Assembly (NCBI GenBank): GCA_020621985.1
Contig: JAHRYS010000001.1
Span: 712,459 to 776,458, forward strand
DNA: 64,000 nt
Reading direction: 5' to 3'
Source of the DNA: Candidatus Ferrigenium altingense
Lineage (GTDB): Bacteria > Pseudomonadota > Gammaproteobacteria > Burkholderiales > Gallionellaceae
The position numbers were made by a program, and so were the translations under genes. A model generated the notes under the pieces. It did no database searches. It was not told the origin of the DNA and saw only the letters and a program-made list of their open reading frames with translations. Below are positions 51,985 to 61,508 of this stretch, one piece after another; positions within the stretch are counted from its first letter, which is position 1; each line of letters begins with the position of its first letter.

Positions 51985-52410
51985 TTAATCAAAATGTACC
52001 GGGAATGCGGCCCCGGCCTGTTCCTTACAAACGCCCGCTGGTTTCACGCCAAATTTCCACATCAAACGGCACGCGACTTCATGTCCATCAGCGGATTTAG
52101 CAGTTGTCTCAACGGAGTAAACCACATGATCGGTGTCTTGGCCGGAAAAAATCCGATTCCAGTGCTTCGGGTTGGAGCCATGATAGCGTTTACGCAACTC
52201 CGCTAAATTAGCCTGGCGATCGACAACAAAGCCACGAGCCTCATAACGACGATCCGGCGCCTCCAGCACTAGAAGGTTGTCCTCCCCTCGGTCATGCACC
52301 AGCTCCCCAGTAACAAACGGTGCACTGCCTTCCTTGACTAACAGGTGAGTTGGACCAGCGCAACCAGTCAGCCACAAAATTGCCAGTATGCCCAAGTAAA
52401 ATGTTTTCAT
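51985..52410 (-). CDS. small lipoprotein of the metal-efflux operon
   Basis: About 141 residues from MKTFYLGILAILWLTGCAG, with a clear lipobox (LTGC) and AAAGGAAA upstream. Mature part alpha/beta. Sits between the porin and the outer-membrane efflux gene. Role unknown. Confidence 0.6.
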   Translation of the reverse strand: MKTFYLGILAILWLTGCAGPTHLLVKEGSAPFVTGELVHDRGEDNLLVLEAPDRRYEARGFVVDRQANLAELRKRYHGSNPKHWNRIFSGQDTDHVVYSVETTAKSADGHEVACRLMWKFGVKPAGVCKEQAGAAFPVHFD

Positions 52411-52508
52411 GGTATTTCCTTTCATTATTAAAAATCGGTAGTGTGGTGGCGCGAAGTTTGAGCAGTATCGAGCGCACGCCGGATAGCGCCGAACCGTAAG
52501 TGGTTTGA

Positions 52509-53801
52509 TCAGTAGTGATTAGCATGATGTATGTCTTCCTCATTACCTAACGGCCATAGTTGGTGGGCATCCAGCAGCAGGCGATAGCGCGCTTCGTTGG
52601 CATCGAGTTGCGCGAGGTTTTCCGCTATTGAAGATTCCAGCGCGAAGCGGCGTGCGACGAGGCTGACCGACAAGCTGCTTTCTCCCAGGCTATATGCCTT
52701 GCCGACCAGTTCGGTATTGCTGCGGATCGCCTGTGCCGCCTCGTGCGCTTGTTGCCAAGTGGCGAAGCTGCTCACTGCTTGAGCATGTGCGGCGTAGATG
52801 TCGCCTTCCAGACGGCGTTTGACAAATGCTTCCTGATCGGCGGCGATGGCGGCTTGTTGTGCGACCCCATCAGCCGTCGCGCTGCGTTGCCCAAAAGAGA
52901 GCGGCACGCTGAGATATACGCCGGTCACTTTTTCGTTGCCGCTCGCTTCATTTGCGTAGCGTACACCGACAGTGGGGTCGGGCAGTTGGTCGGCGCGACT
53001 GCGTCGTGCCAGCAGTTGTTGCACATGGCTTTGCTCCTGCACCATGCCGAGTTCGTGGTTGTGTTCGAGTATGCGCGACTTCCAAAACGCGAAGTCATGC
53101 TCGACGGTTTGAGGTATCGCGGGCGGCAATTTTTCCGGCAAATGGATGGCGGGGAACTGGCGCGTCAGATCATTGCCCGCGAGTTGTGCGCGCAATTGGG
53201 CTTGATGCCATGACACGCTGGCTTGTGCGGCGGCAGCTTGTGCCTGATTCAATTCCAGCTTCGGCGCATCGCCTGCCTTGACGCGCTTCTCGGTCATTTG
53301 CGCTTGCTGCTTGAGAATGTCTACTTGCTGTTGCCACAGGTTGACCTGTGCCTGCTCGCGTTGCCATGCGAACCACAGTTGTAGCAGCGTGCGCACGGCT
53401 TCATGGCGCGTACCGCCGAGCGCGTATTCGGCGCGTGCGACACTGGCAGCGCCAATGTCTTCATCAATGCCCACCTTGTTGAACAGGCGCAACGGACGTT
53501 CCAGTGCGACATCCCATTCCTTCAGGTTCTGCCCTGCATCAACAATCTTGCGTTGCCCCGTACCGGCGCGCAGATTGAACTCATAATTTCCGCTGTTCCA
53601 CTTGCGCTGATTGGCGTGTTCCATTCTTAACTCGTTGGTAGCGTTCAGCACCGTGAGGTGTTGGTTCAAGGCGCTTTCAATTTGCACTGGTGATGGCAGA
53701 TCGGGGCGGTTGATTTCTCCAGCATTGGCGAGGCTGCTGAACAAAGTCAGACCTAATAGACCGCTTCCCACCCCCCACTTTTTACTCCCGCTCCGTTTCA
53801 T
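52509..53801 (-). CDS. outer-membrane efflux protein (TolC/CzcC family)
   Basis: About 430 residues from MKRSGSKKWGVG with a signal peptide; ATG selected as it overlaps the DUF3240 stop by 4 bp. Seen: two OEP-type helical repeats, VRTLLQLWFAWQREQAQVNLWQQQVDILKQQAQMTEKRVKAGDAPKLELNQAQ and a second half ending NEARYRLLLDAHQL. Forms the exit duct of the RND tripartite pump with the genes upstream in the operon. Confidence 0.88.
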   Translation of the reverse strand: MKRSGSKKWGVGSGLLGLTLFSSLANAGEINRPDLPSPVQIESALNQHLTVLNATNELRMEHANQRKWNSGNYEFNLRAGTGQRKIVDAGQNLKEWDVALERPLRLFNKVGIDEDIGAASVARAEYALGGTRHEAVRTLLQLWFAWQREQAQVNLWQQQVDILKQQAQMTEKRVKAGDAPKLELNQAQAAAAQASVSWHQAQLRAQLAGNDLTRQFPAIHLPEKLPPAIPQTVEHDFAFWKSRILEHNHELGMVQEQSHVQQLLARRSRADQLPDPTVGVRYANEASGNEKVTGVYLSVPLSFGQRSATADGVAQQAAIAADQEAFVKRRLEGDIYAAHAQAVSSFATWQQAHEAAQAIRSNTELVGKAYSLGESSLSVSLVARRFALESSIAENLAQLDANEARYRLLLDAHQLWPLGNEEDIHHANHY

Positions 53802-54109
53802 ATCAACCTCCCGAACTCGATCACCGGCGTGATCCAATAGTTCATTTCTGGATTGTTTTCTTCACGCTTGAGATGAGCAACTAGCGCGTGCGCATCGTCC
53901 AGATTCATCACGGTCTGGAGGGCGACGCGCTGTGAGCGTCCGCGTACTTGTTCGATCATGCTCGACAATGCTTCTTTTTGGCTGCCGCCTTCCATCTTGA
54001 ACATAGTGAAGCCACGCACCCATTCGGGATGTTCCAGCAGGTGATCTATCAGCCGTTCTTCCAGTGAGTGATGGCAGACCAGCGTCAAACAGCAATTCAT
54101 ATCTTTCAT
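53798..54109 (-). CDS. DUF3240 protein of the metal-efflux operon
   Basis: A 103-residue protein of the DUF3240 family (CLTLVCHHSLEERLIDHLLEHPEWVRGFTMF), found in czc-type operons and distantly related to PII-like metal sensors. Overlaps the permease and efflux genes by 4 bp on either side. Likely senses metal or regulates the pump. Confidence 0.8.
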   Translation of the reverse strand: MKDMNCCLTLVCHHSLEERLIDHLLEHPEWVRGFTMFKMEGGSQKEALSSMIEQVRGRSQRVALQTVMNLDDAHALVAHLKREENNPEMNYWITPVIEFGRLI

Positions 54110-57100
54110 GATGATTTCTCCACACGTTTAAGGCCAAAGCGGCGGTACAGGATGGGCAGCATGATGAGCGTCAATAGCGTCGAGCTAATCAGGCCGCCGA
54201 TGACGACGATGGCAAGCGGTTTTTGAATTTCGGAGCCGGGGCCAGTGGCAAACAGCAGCGGCAACAGTCCGAAAGCGGTAATGCTGGCCGTCATCAGCAC
54301 CGGGCGCAGACGACGCTTCGCGCCTTCAAACACGACTTGTGCAATGTCTATGCCCTCGGCGTGCAACTGGTTGAAGTAGGACACCATCACCACGCCGTTA
54401 AGCACCGCAATTCCTAATAGCGCGATGAAGCCGACCGAGGCGGGAACCGACATGTATGCGCCGCTGACCCACAGGGCCAGCACGCCACCGATCAAGGCAA
54501 ACGGGATGTTGGTCAGCACCAAAGCGGCTTGCCTCACCGAGCCGAACGTGGCGAACAGCAGCATGAAAATCATACCGAGTGCCACCGGAATGACTATGGT
54601 GAGCCGTGCCGCCGCGCGTTGTTGGTTCTCAAATTCTCCGCCCCAGGTCAGTCGGTAACCTTCCGGCAACGTCACTTGTGCGGCGACGGCAGCCTTGGCT
54701 TCATCGACAAAACCCACCAGATCGCGCTCATGCACATTGCTTCGCACCACCACCATGCGTTGGCCGTTTTCCCGATCCACTTTGACCGGGCCATCAACTC
54801 GCTCCAACTTGGCGACCGCCGACAGCGGCACGCTTTGTCCGTTTTGCAAGGGCAGGGTGAGTGCGGCAAACAGTGCGGGAGAGCGTTGAATATCGTTTGC
54901 GCCACGCATGACCAGCGGGGTACGTCGCCCGTCTTCAATCACGATGCCGAGCTGTTGGCCTTCAATCTGGCTGCGCAGGGTGTTGCCGATGTCCTCCACG
55001 TTCAGACCCAAACGACCCGCAGCAAGGCGATCTATCGCCACGCGGTAATACTGCACACCGCTATTCTCCGTGGTGTACACATCCTCGCTGCCCTTGATGC
55101 CTTTCAGCACCCCGACCATTTTCTCGGCGGTTTCATTGAGCTTATTCAAGTCTGTGCCGAAAATCTTGATCGCCACATCACCTCGTGCGCCGGTCAGCAT
55201 TTCCGAAACACGCATGGCAATGGGTTGGCTGAAGCTGTAAGAAATTCCCGGCATCTGATCCAGCACCTTGCGCAACTCCTCTAGCAGCCATTCCTTGCTT
55301 GGCTCACGCCATTCTTTCATGGGTTTTAGCACCAGGAAGGAATCGGTCTGGTTAAGTCCCATCGGGTCCAGGCCAATTTCATCGGAACCGGCGCGCGCCA
55401 CGATGCTTTTGACTTCAGGCACCTGCCCCATGATGGCCTGCTGAATTTTCAGATCGAGTGCCGCCGTTTGCTCCAGGCTGACGGAGGGTAATTTTTCGAT
55501 GCCGACGATGATGTCTCCCTCGTCCATTTCCGGCATGAAAGTCTTGCCGATCTGTGTGTACACGGCAGCGGTAACGACCAGCATGAGCAGCGCGCCGATG
55601 ATAACTAAGCGCTCCTTGTTTAAGGCGCGTTGCAGCAGCGGAGCGTACATCCCCATCGCCTTGCGCACCAGCCACGGCTCCTGATGGCTGACCCGCTTGA
55701 GCAGGAAGGAAGCCAGCATCGGCACCACGGTCAGCGACAGCAGCAGCGATGCGGCCAGCGCAAACACGATGGTCAGGGCGACCGGAATGAACAGCTTGCC
55801 TTCCAGCCCTTGCAAGGTGAGCAGCGGCAAAAATACGATGATGATGATGGCGACCCCGGCGGCGACTGGCGTGATAACTTCTTTCACCGCGCGGAAAACG
55901 ATATGCAGATGCGATAATTTCTTATTTTTATCATGCGCAAGATGCGACTCGATGTTTTCTACCACCACGACCGCCGCATCCACCAACATGCCGATGGCGA
56001 TTGCCAAGCCACCCAAACTCATCAGGTTGGCGGACATGCCGAACTGCTGCATGAGAATGAAAGTACACAGCATCGCGAGCGGCAAGGTGATCGCCACCAC
56101 AATGGCGCCGCGCAGATTGCCGAGGAACAGCACCAGCAGAATGACGACCAGCACGATGGCTTCGGCGATGGCTGTAGAGACGGTGCCGACGGCGCGTTCC
56201 ACCAGGCTGCCACGATCATAAAATACCTTGGTGGTGATGCCTTGCGGCAGCGCGGGCGCGAGTTCCTGCAATTTGGCTTTCACTGCGGCGACGACTTTTT
56301 GCGCATTCGCGCCGCGCAGGCCGACCACTATTCCTTCCACTGCCTCGTCTTGCCCGTCCTTGGTCACGACACCCAGGCGAGTCAGGCTGCCGATGCGCAC
56401 TTGCGCGACATCGCTGACGCGGACCGGGTTGCCGCCCGGACTGGCGACGACGATGTCGCGCACGTCCTGTAGATTGTTGATGTTGCCTTCGGTGCGCACC
56501 AACAGCGCTTCATCACCATCGCTGAGCGTTCCCGCGCCATCGTTGTGATTGTTGGCTTGTATCGCCTGTTGCAGCACGGCAAAAGAAATGCCGTGCGCAG
56601 CGAGTGCATGGTGGTCGGGCACCACTTCAAAGGTGCGCACCAGACCGCCCATCGTATTGACATCGGCCACGCCGGGCAGGGTGCGCAAGACGGGCCGTAT
56701 CACCCAATCCAGAATGGTGCGGCGCTCTTGCAGGGAGAAATGCTCGCCTTCCACGGTGAACATGAACATATCGCCCAGCGGCGTGGTGATCGGCGCGAGT
56801 CCGCCGGTGACATTGGCGGGCAAGTTGCTTTGCGCGTTATTCAGCCGTTCCGCGACTTGCTGGCGCGCCCAGTAAATGTCGGTGCCCTCATTAAAATTGA
56901 TGGTGATGTCGGCGATCGCATACTTTGAGGTGGAGCGCAGAATGTCTTGTCTAGGGATACCGAGCATCTCCAGTTCGATGGGGGCGACGATGCGCGTCTC
57001 GATTTCCTCGGGTGTCATGCCCGGAGCCTTCATGATGATCTTTACCTGCGTCGGGGAAACATCGGGAAATGCATCAATCGGCAAGTCGCGGTACGACGAG

Positions 57101-57183
57101 ATGCCCACGCCGATCAGCAGCAGCGTTAGTGCCACCACCAACAGCCGTTGTGTCAGGGCGAATTCAACCAGTTTGGTAAACAT
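54106..57183 (-). CDS. heavy-metal efflux RND permease (CzcA/CusA family)
   Basis: A 1025-residue HME-RND inner-membrane proton/cation antiporter. Seen: N-terminal TM1 (LVVALTLLLIGVGISSYRDLPIDAFPDVSPTQVKI), TM4 (GGLAIAIGMLVDAAVVVVENIESH), the C-terminal TM bundle and two large periplasmic loops. In TM4 the first Asp of the CzcA set (DFG) is replaced by AIG, as in CusA-like and related subfamilies, while the second Asp and Glu-Asn remain. Substrate cannot be fixed from sequence reading; Cu/Ag or Co/Ni/Cd types are open. Overlaps the membrane-fusion gene by 1 bp. Confidence 0.93.
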   Translation of the reverse strand: MFTKLVEFALTQRLLVVALTLLLIGVGISSYRDLPIDAFPDVSPTQVKIIMKAPGMTPEEIETRIVAPIELEMLGIPRQDILRSTSKYAIADITINFNEGTDIYWARQQVAERLNNAQSNLPANVTGGLAPITTPLGDMFMFTVEGEHFSLQERRTILDWVIRPVLRTLPGVADVNTMGGLVRTFEVVPDHHALAAHGISFAVLQQAIQANNHNDGAGTLSDGDEALLVRTEGNINNLQDVRDIVVASPGGNPVRVSDVAQVRIGSLTRLGVVTKDGQDEAVEGIVVGLRGANAQKVVAAVKAKLQELAPALPQGITTKVFYDRGSLVERAVGTVSTAIAEAIVLVVILLVLFLGNLRGAIVVAITLPLAMLCTFILMQQFGMSANLMSLGGLAIAIGMLVDAAVVVVENIESHLAHDKNKKLSHLHIVFRAVKEVITPVAAGVAIIIIVFLPLLTLQGLEGKLFIPVALTIVFALAASLLLSLTVVPMLASFLLKRVSHQEPWLVRKAMGMYAPLLQRALNKERLVIIGALLMLVVTAAVYTQIGKTFMPEMDEGDIIVGIEKLPSVSLEQTAALDLKIQQAIMGQVPEVKSIVARAGSDEIGLDPMGLNQTDSFLVLKPMKEWREPSKEWLLEELRKVLDQMPGISYSFSQPIAMRVSEMLTGARGDVAIKIFGTDLNKLNETAEKMVGVLKGIKGSEDVYTTENSGVQYYRVAIDRLAAGRLGLNVEDIGNTLRSQIEGQQLGIVIEDGRRTPLVMRGANDIQRSPALFAALTLPLQNGQSVPLSAVAKLERVDGPVKVDRENGQRMVVVRSNVHERDLVGFVDEAKAAVAAQVTLPEGYRLTWGGEFENQQRAAARLTIVIPVALGMIFMLLFATFGSVRQAALVLTNIPFALIGGVLALWVSGAYMSVPASVGFIALLGIAVLNGVVMVSYFNQLHAEGIDIAQVVFEGAKRRLRPVLMTASITAFGLLPLLFATGPGSEIQKPLAIVVIGGLISSTLLTLIMLPILYRRFGLKRVEKSS

Positions 57184-58283
57184 TATTCACCCCCGCCTAT
57201 GCCCATCAGGCTGGACTTGAGAGTGGAGATGCCGCGCACGGCGATTTTTTCATCGCCGACGAGTTCGCCGCTGATCACGCTGTTTTGTGCGCCTTCATTC
57301 AGCACGTTGATGGTTTGTGCGTGAAACCCTTGGGGGGTTTCTACAAACACCACTGTTTTACCCGCGATGCGCGCAATCGCGCTGTTGGGAATATTCCACT
57401 GCGCGCCGCTATTCGCGCTGGTGCTGATACTGGCCTCGACAAACTGACCGGGGCGCAGATTCTCTGAGCCTTGTTGGATCATGGCACGCAACAAGATAGT
57501 TTGATTGGTGCCGGACAGGCTGCGCCCAATCGCGGTGAGCCTGCCGCTTGCAGCATAAACAGGGACAGTAACCGTCGCGCCTATCTTAAGATCGCGGGTG
57601 TAAGCCAGCGGCGCCTGAATTTCCAGAGCAAGCGGATTGAGCTTGGCAATCTGGAACATCGGGACCGCAGCGTCGAGGCGTTGCCCCGCGCTGGCTGATT
57701 TTTCCAGCACCACGCCATCAATCGGCGCGGTCATGGTAAGCAGGCTGCTCAAGTTGTTGCCGGATTGCAACTGTGCAATCGCAGCATCGGACATGCCTGC
57801 AAGATGCAACATCTGCTTGCGCTCCGATAATGCCGCCTGAGCTTCGAGTGCCAAGCCCTTGGTGGCGAGAAAGCGGCTTTCGGCGATAATGCCATCTTTC
57901 CATAACGCTTCATCGCGGGCGAGATTCTCTTTGGCGAGTTGGCTTTGCACGCTGGCCTGCAACAAACCACGTTGCGCCTCGGCCAATGCAGGGCTTTGTA
58001 ATCGGGCAATCGGCTGGCCTTTCTTGACGCTATCTCCCACGCCTACCAATATTTGTTCAACCATAGCCGGAAGCGGGGTGCTGATGACAAAGAGTTGATT
58101 GGGGGGAATGACCACTTGCGCAGGCAGCCCGGATACTTCACCGGATTGTTTGCTGGGCAATGAGGCTGTTGTGATGCCGAGGGCTTGCGCTTGCTTTGCA
58201 CTGAGTGCGACGTCATCGCCCGCCCATGCGCATGGAGTAATAGACAGGACGATAAACCCGAAAACGAGGGGTGCTTTTTTCAT
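57183..58283 (-). CDS. membrane-fusion protein of metal efflux (CzcB/CusB family)
   Basis: A 366-residue periplasmic adaptor with a signal peptide (MKKAPLVFGFIVLSITPCAWAG). Seen: HlyD-type lipoyl segments (VVIPPNQLFVISTPLPAMVEQILVGVGDSVKKGQPIARLQSP and LLTMTAPIDGVVLEKSASAGQRL) and helical hairpin between. Bridges the RND permease and the outer-membrane channel. Confidence 0.9.
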   Translation of the reverse strand: MKKAPLVFGFIVLSITPCAWAGDDVALSAKQAQALGITTASLPSKQSGEVSGLPAQVVIPPNQLFVISTPLPAMVEQILVGVGDSVKKGQPIARLQSPALAEAQRGLLQASVQSQLAKENLARDEALWKDGIIAESRFLATKGLALEAQAALSERKQMLHLAGMSDAAIAQLQSGNNLSSLLTMTAPIDGVVLEKSASAGQRLDAAVPMFQIAKLNPLALEIQAPLAYTRDLKIGATVTVPVYAASGRLTAIGRSLSGTNQTILLRAMIQQGSENLRPGQFVEASISTSANSGAQWNIPNSAIARIAGKTVVFVETPQGFHAQTINVLNEGAQNSVISGELVGDEKIAVRGISTLKSSLMGIGGGE

Positions 58284-58474
58284 GATGGACTCCAGAGGGT
58301 GAAAATATTTTGCTCAATCTTGGCGTGTTGCGAAGGAATAACAGTGTGAATGATGCGTGGAGGCGCTTGTAACCCAAGCGATAAATGGCTGGTGTTCGGG
58401 ATGTAAGGGCTAAATGCGCTCAATGCCGCAGTAACGACAGAAGCGAATAAAAATTTTTGCAGATGCAAGATCAT
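58280..58474 (-). CDS. small exported protein upstream of the adaptor
   Basis: About 64 residues with an N-terminal hydrophobic segment (LFASVVTAALSAFS). The stop overlaps the adaptor ATG by 4 bp, suggesting coupling. Function unknown. Confidence 0.5.
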   Translation of the reverse strand: MILHLQKFLFASVVTAALSAFSPYIPNTSHLSLGLQAPPRIIHTVIPSQHAKIEQNIFTLWSPS

Positions 58475-58577
58475 CGAAACCCTCAACGAAAAAGTTGAAT
58501 TTCGACGGGACGCGGCCAAACCCATTCATGGGGTCAGGCGCAGGGTATTACAGGGAGAAAGGGGGCGTCCCGCCGGC

Positions 58578-58952
58578 TCAGGCGAGAACTGCTCTGGGTG
58601 GATGCTCGATGAGAGTTTGTGGTGCAGAGACAAAAATGCTGGATGGGGTTGCCATCAGGGTGCTGCATCCATCAAGCGGCGTCACACCAATGACGTTCGA
58701 CAAGAGGCAGGAAAAGGCTGCATGCACATGAGCATGGTGGTGGTCGCTGACAGCAGGAACGTTACTTCCCCCATCAGCATCAACTGCTGGTTCATCGTGA
58801 ACGTAATCGTCGCTATGCTCGTGGCTGTGATGCCCGAAATGTGCAGTGTGGCTCTTTGTTTGTTCCAGTGCATCGCAAACACCCACCGATGCAGCGTAAG
58901 CAGCGTTCAGTGAGAGCATGATAGCAAGCAGAAAAGCGAGATAAATGCGCAT
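58578..58952 (-). CDS. His-rich periplasmic protein (CzcI-like)
   Basis: 124 residues with a signal peptide (MRIYLAFLLAIMLSLNAAYA) and a His-rich stretch (HFGHHSHEHSDDYVHDE and DHHHAHVHAA), typical of CzcI-type metal-binding proteins encoded at the head of czc operons. Probably binds the exported metal in the periplasm. Confidence 0.72.
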   Translation of the reverse strand: MRIYLAFLLAIMLSLNAAYAASVGVCDALEQTKSHTAHFGHHSHEHSDDYVHDEPAVDADGGSNVPAVSDHHHAHVHAAFSCLLSNVIGVTPLDGCSTLMATPSSIFVSAPQTLIEHPPRAVLA

Positions 58953-59093
58953 ATGTTTTAACTATATCACTAATAGTGATTAGTTGCTGGATCAGCCTAT
59001 CAGCTGAAAATAGATTTGCCTGAAAATTCAGAATCTCATGTGAGTGTCAGCAATTGGCACATTGTACTCGGTCAACTTCTCGAATTGGCTGCC

Positions 59094-59556
59094 CCGAAGC
59101 GGTCGCTCAAAGTTAATTGTGACATCTCGACGGATGAACGCAGTTCCGGTGTCCATGTGTAAATCGTACGTTTCCCGCTAGAGTTCTGGGTTTTATGTCG
59201 TTGGATGTGGATGCCGTCTTCCCCTCATGGCACTCGGTTAAGCAATCGTTGATCGTAAATGAATCGTAGGGCGGATGAGGCCGCAGGCCGTTATCCGCCG
59301 AATGGAAGTTGTGCGAGAAGCCAGCATACGGCGGATAACGCTACGCTCATCCGCCCTACATGCTATCGTGCCACAGCAGTAGGCCACTCCATCGTTACAG
59401 AGCCGTAATACCTTAACCGAGTGCCATGACCGTCTTCCCCAATATCTGACATCGTTAGTCGGAGCATGTCACCGCGCGCCATCCCTGTCATCAATTTCAG
59501 GCGTACATAGGCTTGAATCATCTTGACGCTGCCTTTTTCGCGTTTTTAGTGGGGAC
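59094..59556 (-). pseudogene. remnant of a phage-type integrase, split by a MITE-like element
   Basis: Minus-strand pieces match the intact integrase at 13449-14543: GSVKMIQAYVRLKLMTGMARGDMLRLTMSDI and EDGIHIQRHKTQNSSGKRTIYTWTPELRSS. They correspond to about residues 195-275 of that protein. Between them is a 205-bp insertion; removing it with one target copy restores a continuous frame. Both ends of the gene are missing. It records an earlier, related island at this locus. Confidence 0.82.
59225..59429. mobile_element. 205-bp MITE-like element
   Basis: Perfect 17-bp terminal inverted repeats (TCATGGCACTCGGTTAA), flanked by an exact 11-bp direct repeat CCGTCTTCCCC (59214-59224 and 59430-59440). 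Inside lies a 94-bp palindromic unit (59266-59359) with GTAGGGCGGATGAG at one end and its complement at the other. No coding capacity. It inserted into the integrase remnant after that gene arrived. Confidence 0.82.
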
Positions 59557-59681
59557 TGCGTCAGAGCAGTCTGAACTAACTACCTGAGCGCAATCGATAC
59601 TAAATCGACTACGAACCCAAGTATTGACCGTTTATGTTTCATAAGGCATCATTATGTAACGTAAAAGTACAGATATTGGTT

Positions 59682-60017
59682 ATGACAAAGGCATCTAACA
59701 GGATACGCTCCCGCTACACAGACGAAGCTCTCTTGCTGCTGGGCAAGATGGTTAGGGCTGCTCGTATTGAACGGAAATGGAGCTCTCAAGAATTGGCAAC
59801 GCGAACAGATATCTCCCGCCCGTTATTGAAGCGCATAGAGGAAGGTGATCCTGGATGTTCAATCGGTGCAGTATTCGAAGTTGCTGCCATTTTAGGGATT
59901 AAACTGTTCAATGCCGATATGCTGGCCTTGTCTGAAATGCGTCGCCAAGTCGATCAGAAGCTGGCACTTTTACCTAGCTCAGTTCGCAAACCAGTAAAGG
60001 TGAAGGATGATTTCTAA
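59682..60017 (+). CDS. hipB: HipB-like antitoxin/regulator
   Basis: About 111 residues from MTKASNRIRSR; an in-frame ATG at 59634 is possible. Seen: an XRE-type HTH (LGKMVRAARIERKWSSQELATRTDISRPLLKRIEEGDPGCSIGAVFEVAAIL). Overlaps hipA by 11 bp, as in hipBA modules. Represses the operon and neutralises HipA in known systems. Confidence 0.8.
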   Translation: MTKASNRIRSRYTDEALLLLGKMVRAARIERKWSSQELATRTDISRPLLKRIEEGDPGCSIGAVFEVAAILGIKLFNADMLALSEMRRQVDQKLALLPSSVRKPVKVKDDF

Positions 60018-61248
60018 AGCTCCGCCGCAAGAGGTCTATGTCTGGATATGGCTGCCTAGCGCAATCATACCGGTTGTGGCTGGGCGTCTAAGCAGGAGAG
60101 ATGGCACACTGATATTCAACTATGGCAAAAGCTATCTCGAACGCGATAACGCGATTCCGATTTACACTCCAGAGCTTCCGCTGAATCCAGGCGAATTGCC
60201 ATTATTGAATGGATTGGACATGCCAAACTGTATCCGCGATGCATCGCCGGATGCGTGGGGGCGTCGTGTATTGATGTACCGTACTAGCAGAGATGATGGA
60301 TCGGGAGCATTTGATCTTGACGAAATGACCTGCCTGCTGGAATCAGGTTCGGATCGCATCGGTGCGCTTGACTTCCAACTGTCTCCGACAGAATACATAC
60401 CGCGCATGGGCGCTTATGCGTCATTGGAAGAGTTGATGGAATCAGCCGAAATGGTGCAAAAAGGAATGCCAATCAATATGGCGCTTGATCAAGCCCTACA
60501 GCACGGTACATCAATAGGTGGTGCGCGTCCTAAGGTTATGCTCGAATCCGGCAATAAGAAGTACATCGCCAAATTCTCGTCTAGCACTGACGTATATAAC
60601 GTGGTGAAGGCGGAGTACATTGCAATGCGCTTAGCCAAGTTAGTCGGGGTTGATGCCGCAGTCGTAAAGCTGGAACAGACGATGGGCAAGGATGTGCTTC
60701 TCATCGAACGGTTTGATCGCGTAAAAACTGATCAAGGATGGCAGCGCAAGTCGATGGTATCGGCGTTGACTATTCTCGGACTTTGGGAGATGCAGGCGCG
60801 TTATGCGAGCTATGAAGACTTGGGCGAGATTGTTCGTGGCAGATTCACGGACTCTGTGAATACCTTACATGAGCTGTTCGGACGAATCGTGTTCAACATT
60901 CTCTGTGGAAACACGGACGATCACGCGCGTAATCATGCTGCATTCTGGGATGGGGACTATCTTACGCTAACCCAAGCGTATGACATCTGCCCACAAGGAC
61001 GAACCGGTAATGAGGCTTCTCAAGCCATGCTAATCAGCGGCAACAATCGCATGAGCAAACTGAGCGTTTGCCTTGATGCCGCAAAAAAATTCCAATTGAG
61101 AACCCATGAAGCTCAGGAAATAATTGAGAAACAAAAACAGGGAATTAAGGACAACTGGAATCTCGTGTGCGACGAAGCGCAATTGACTGATATGCAAAGG
61201 AATATGTTCTGGGGGCGTCAGTTTTTTAATCCATACGTTTTTGAGTAA
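60007..61248 (+). CDS. hipA: HipA-like serine/threonine kinase toxin
   Basis: A 413-residue protein. Seen: the N-terminal HipA domain, the ATP-binding loop GTSIGGARPKVML (about 166-178), catalytic NTDDHARNH (about 302-310) and YDICP (DFG-like, about 325). In characterised homologues HipA phosphorylates glutamyl-tRNA synthetase and causes growth arrest. Located 260 bp from the right att site, it could stabilise island B as an addiction module. Confidence 0.85.
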   Translation: MISKAPPQEVYVWIWLPSAIIPVVAGRLSRRDGTLIFNYGKSYLERDNAIPIYTPELPLNPGELPLLNGLDMPNCIRDASPDAWGRRVLMYRTSRDDGSGAFDLDEMTCLLESGSDRIGALDFQLSPTEYIPRMGAYASLEELMESAEMVQKGMPINMALDQALQHGTSIGGARPKVMLESGNKKYIAKFSSSTDVYNVVKAEYIAMRLAKLVGVDAAVVKLEQTMGKDVLLIERFDRVKTDQGWQRKSMVSALTILGLWEMQARYASYEDLGEIVRGRFTDSVNTLHELFGRIVFNILCGNTDDHARNHAAFWDGDYLTLTQAYDICPQGRTGNEASQAMLISGNNRMSKLSVCLDAAKKFQLRTHEAQEIIEKQKQGIKDNWNLVCDEAQLTDMQRNMFWGRQFFNPYVFE

Positions 61249-61508
61249 GAGAGCCGATATAATTAACTGTGAGAAACAGCTAAGAGAAGACTCAAGTTAT
61301 AGGATTTTTTGGCAGATGACGCGAGTCAATTTATGCGTAATATAACTTGTTTTGATTCGTGTTTTGAATCGTTTAAACCGTATTATTGGAGCAAGTCGGT
61401 TCTAATAAAAACAATACGTTAGCTGCCCCACTATACATTTTTGATAGTACAAATCTAATCATCTAACTATATGAATAATAGTCTTTGTTTCGTTATTTGC
61501 ATAATTGG

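Noticed and set aside
59609-59630. CTACGAACC followed by CAAG near 59609, similar to the start of the att repeat
   Set aside because: Only about ten bases match and the T arm and acceptor end are absent, so it cannot be separated from chance; I do not call a third att site.
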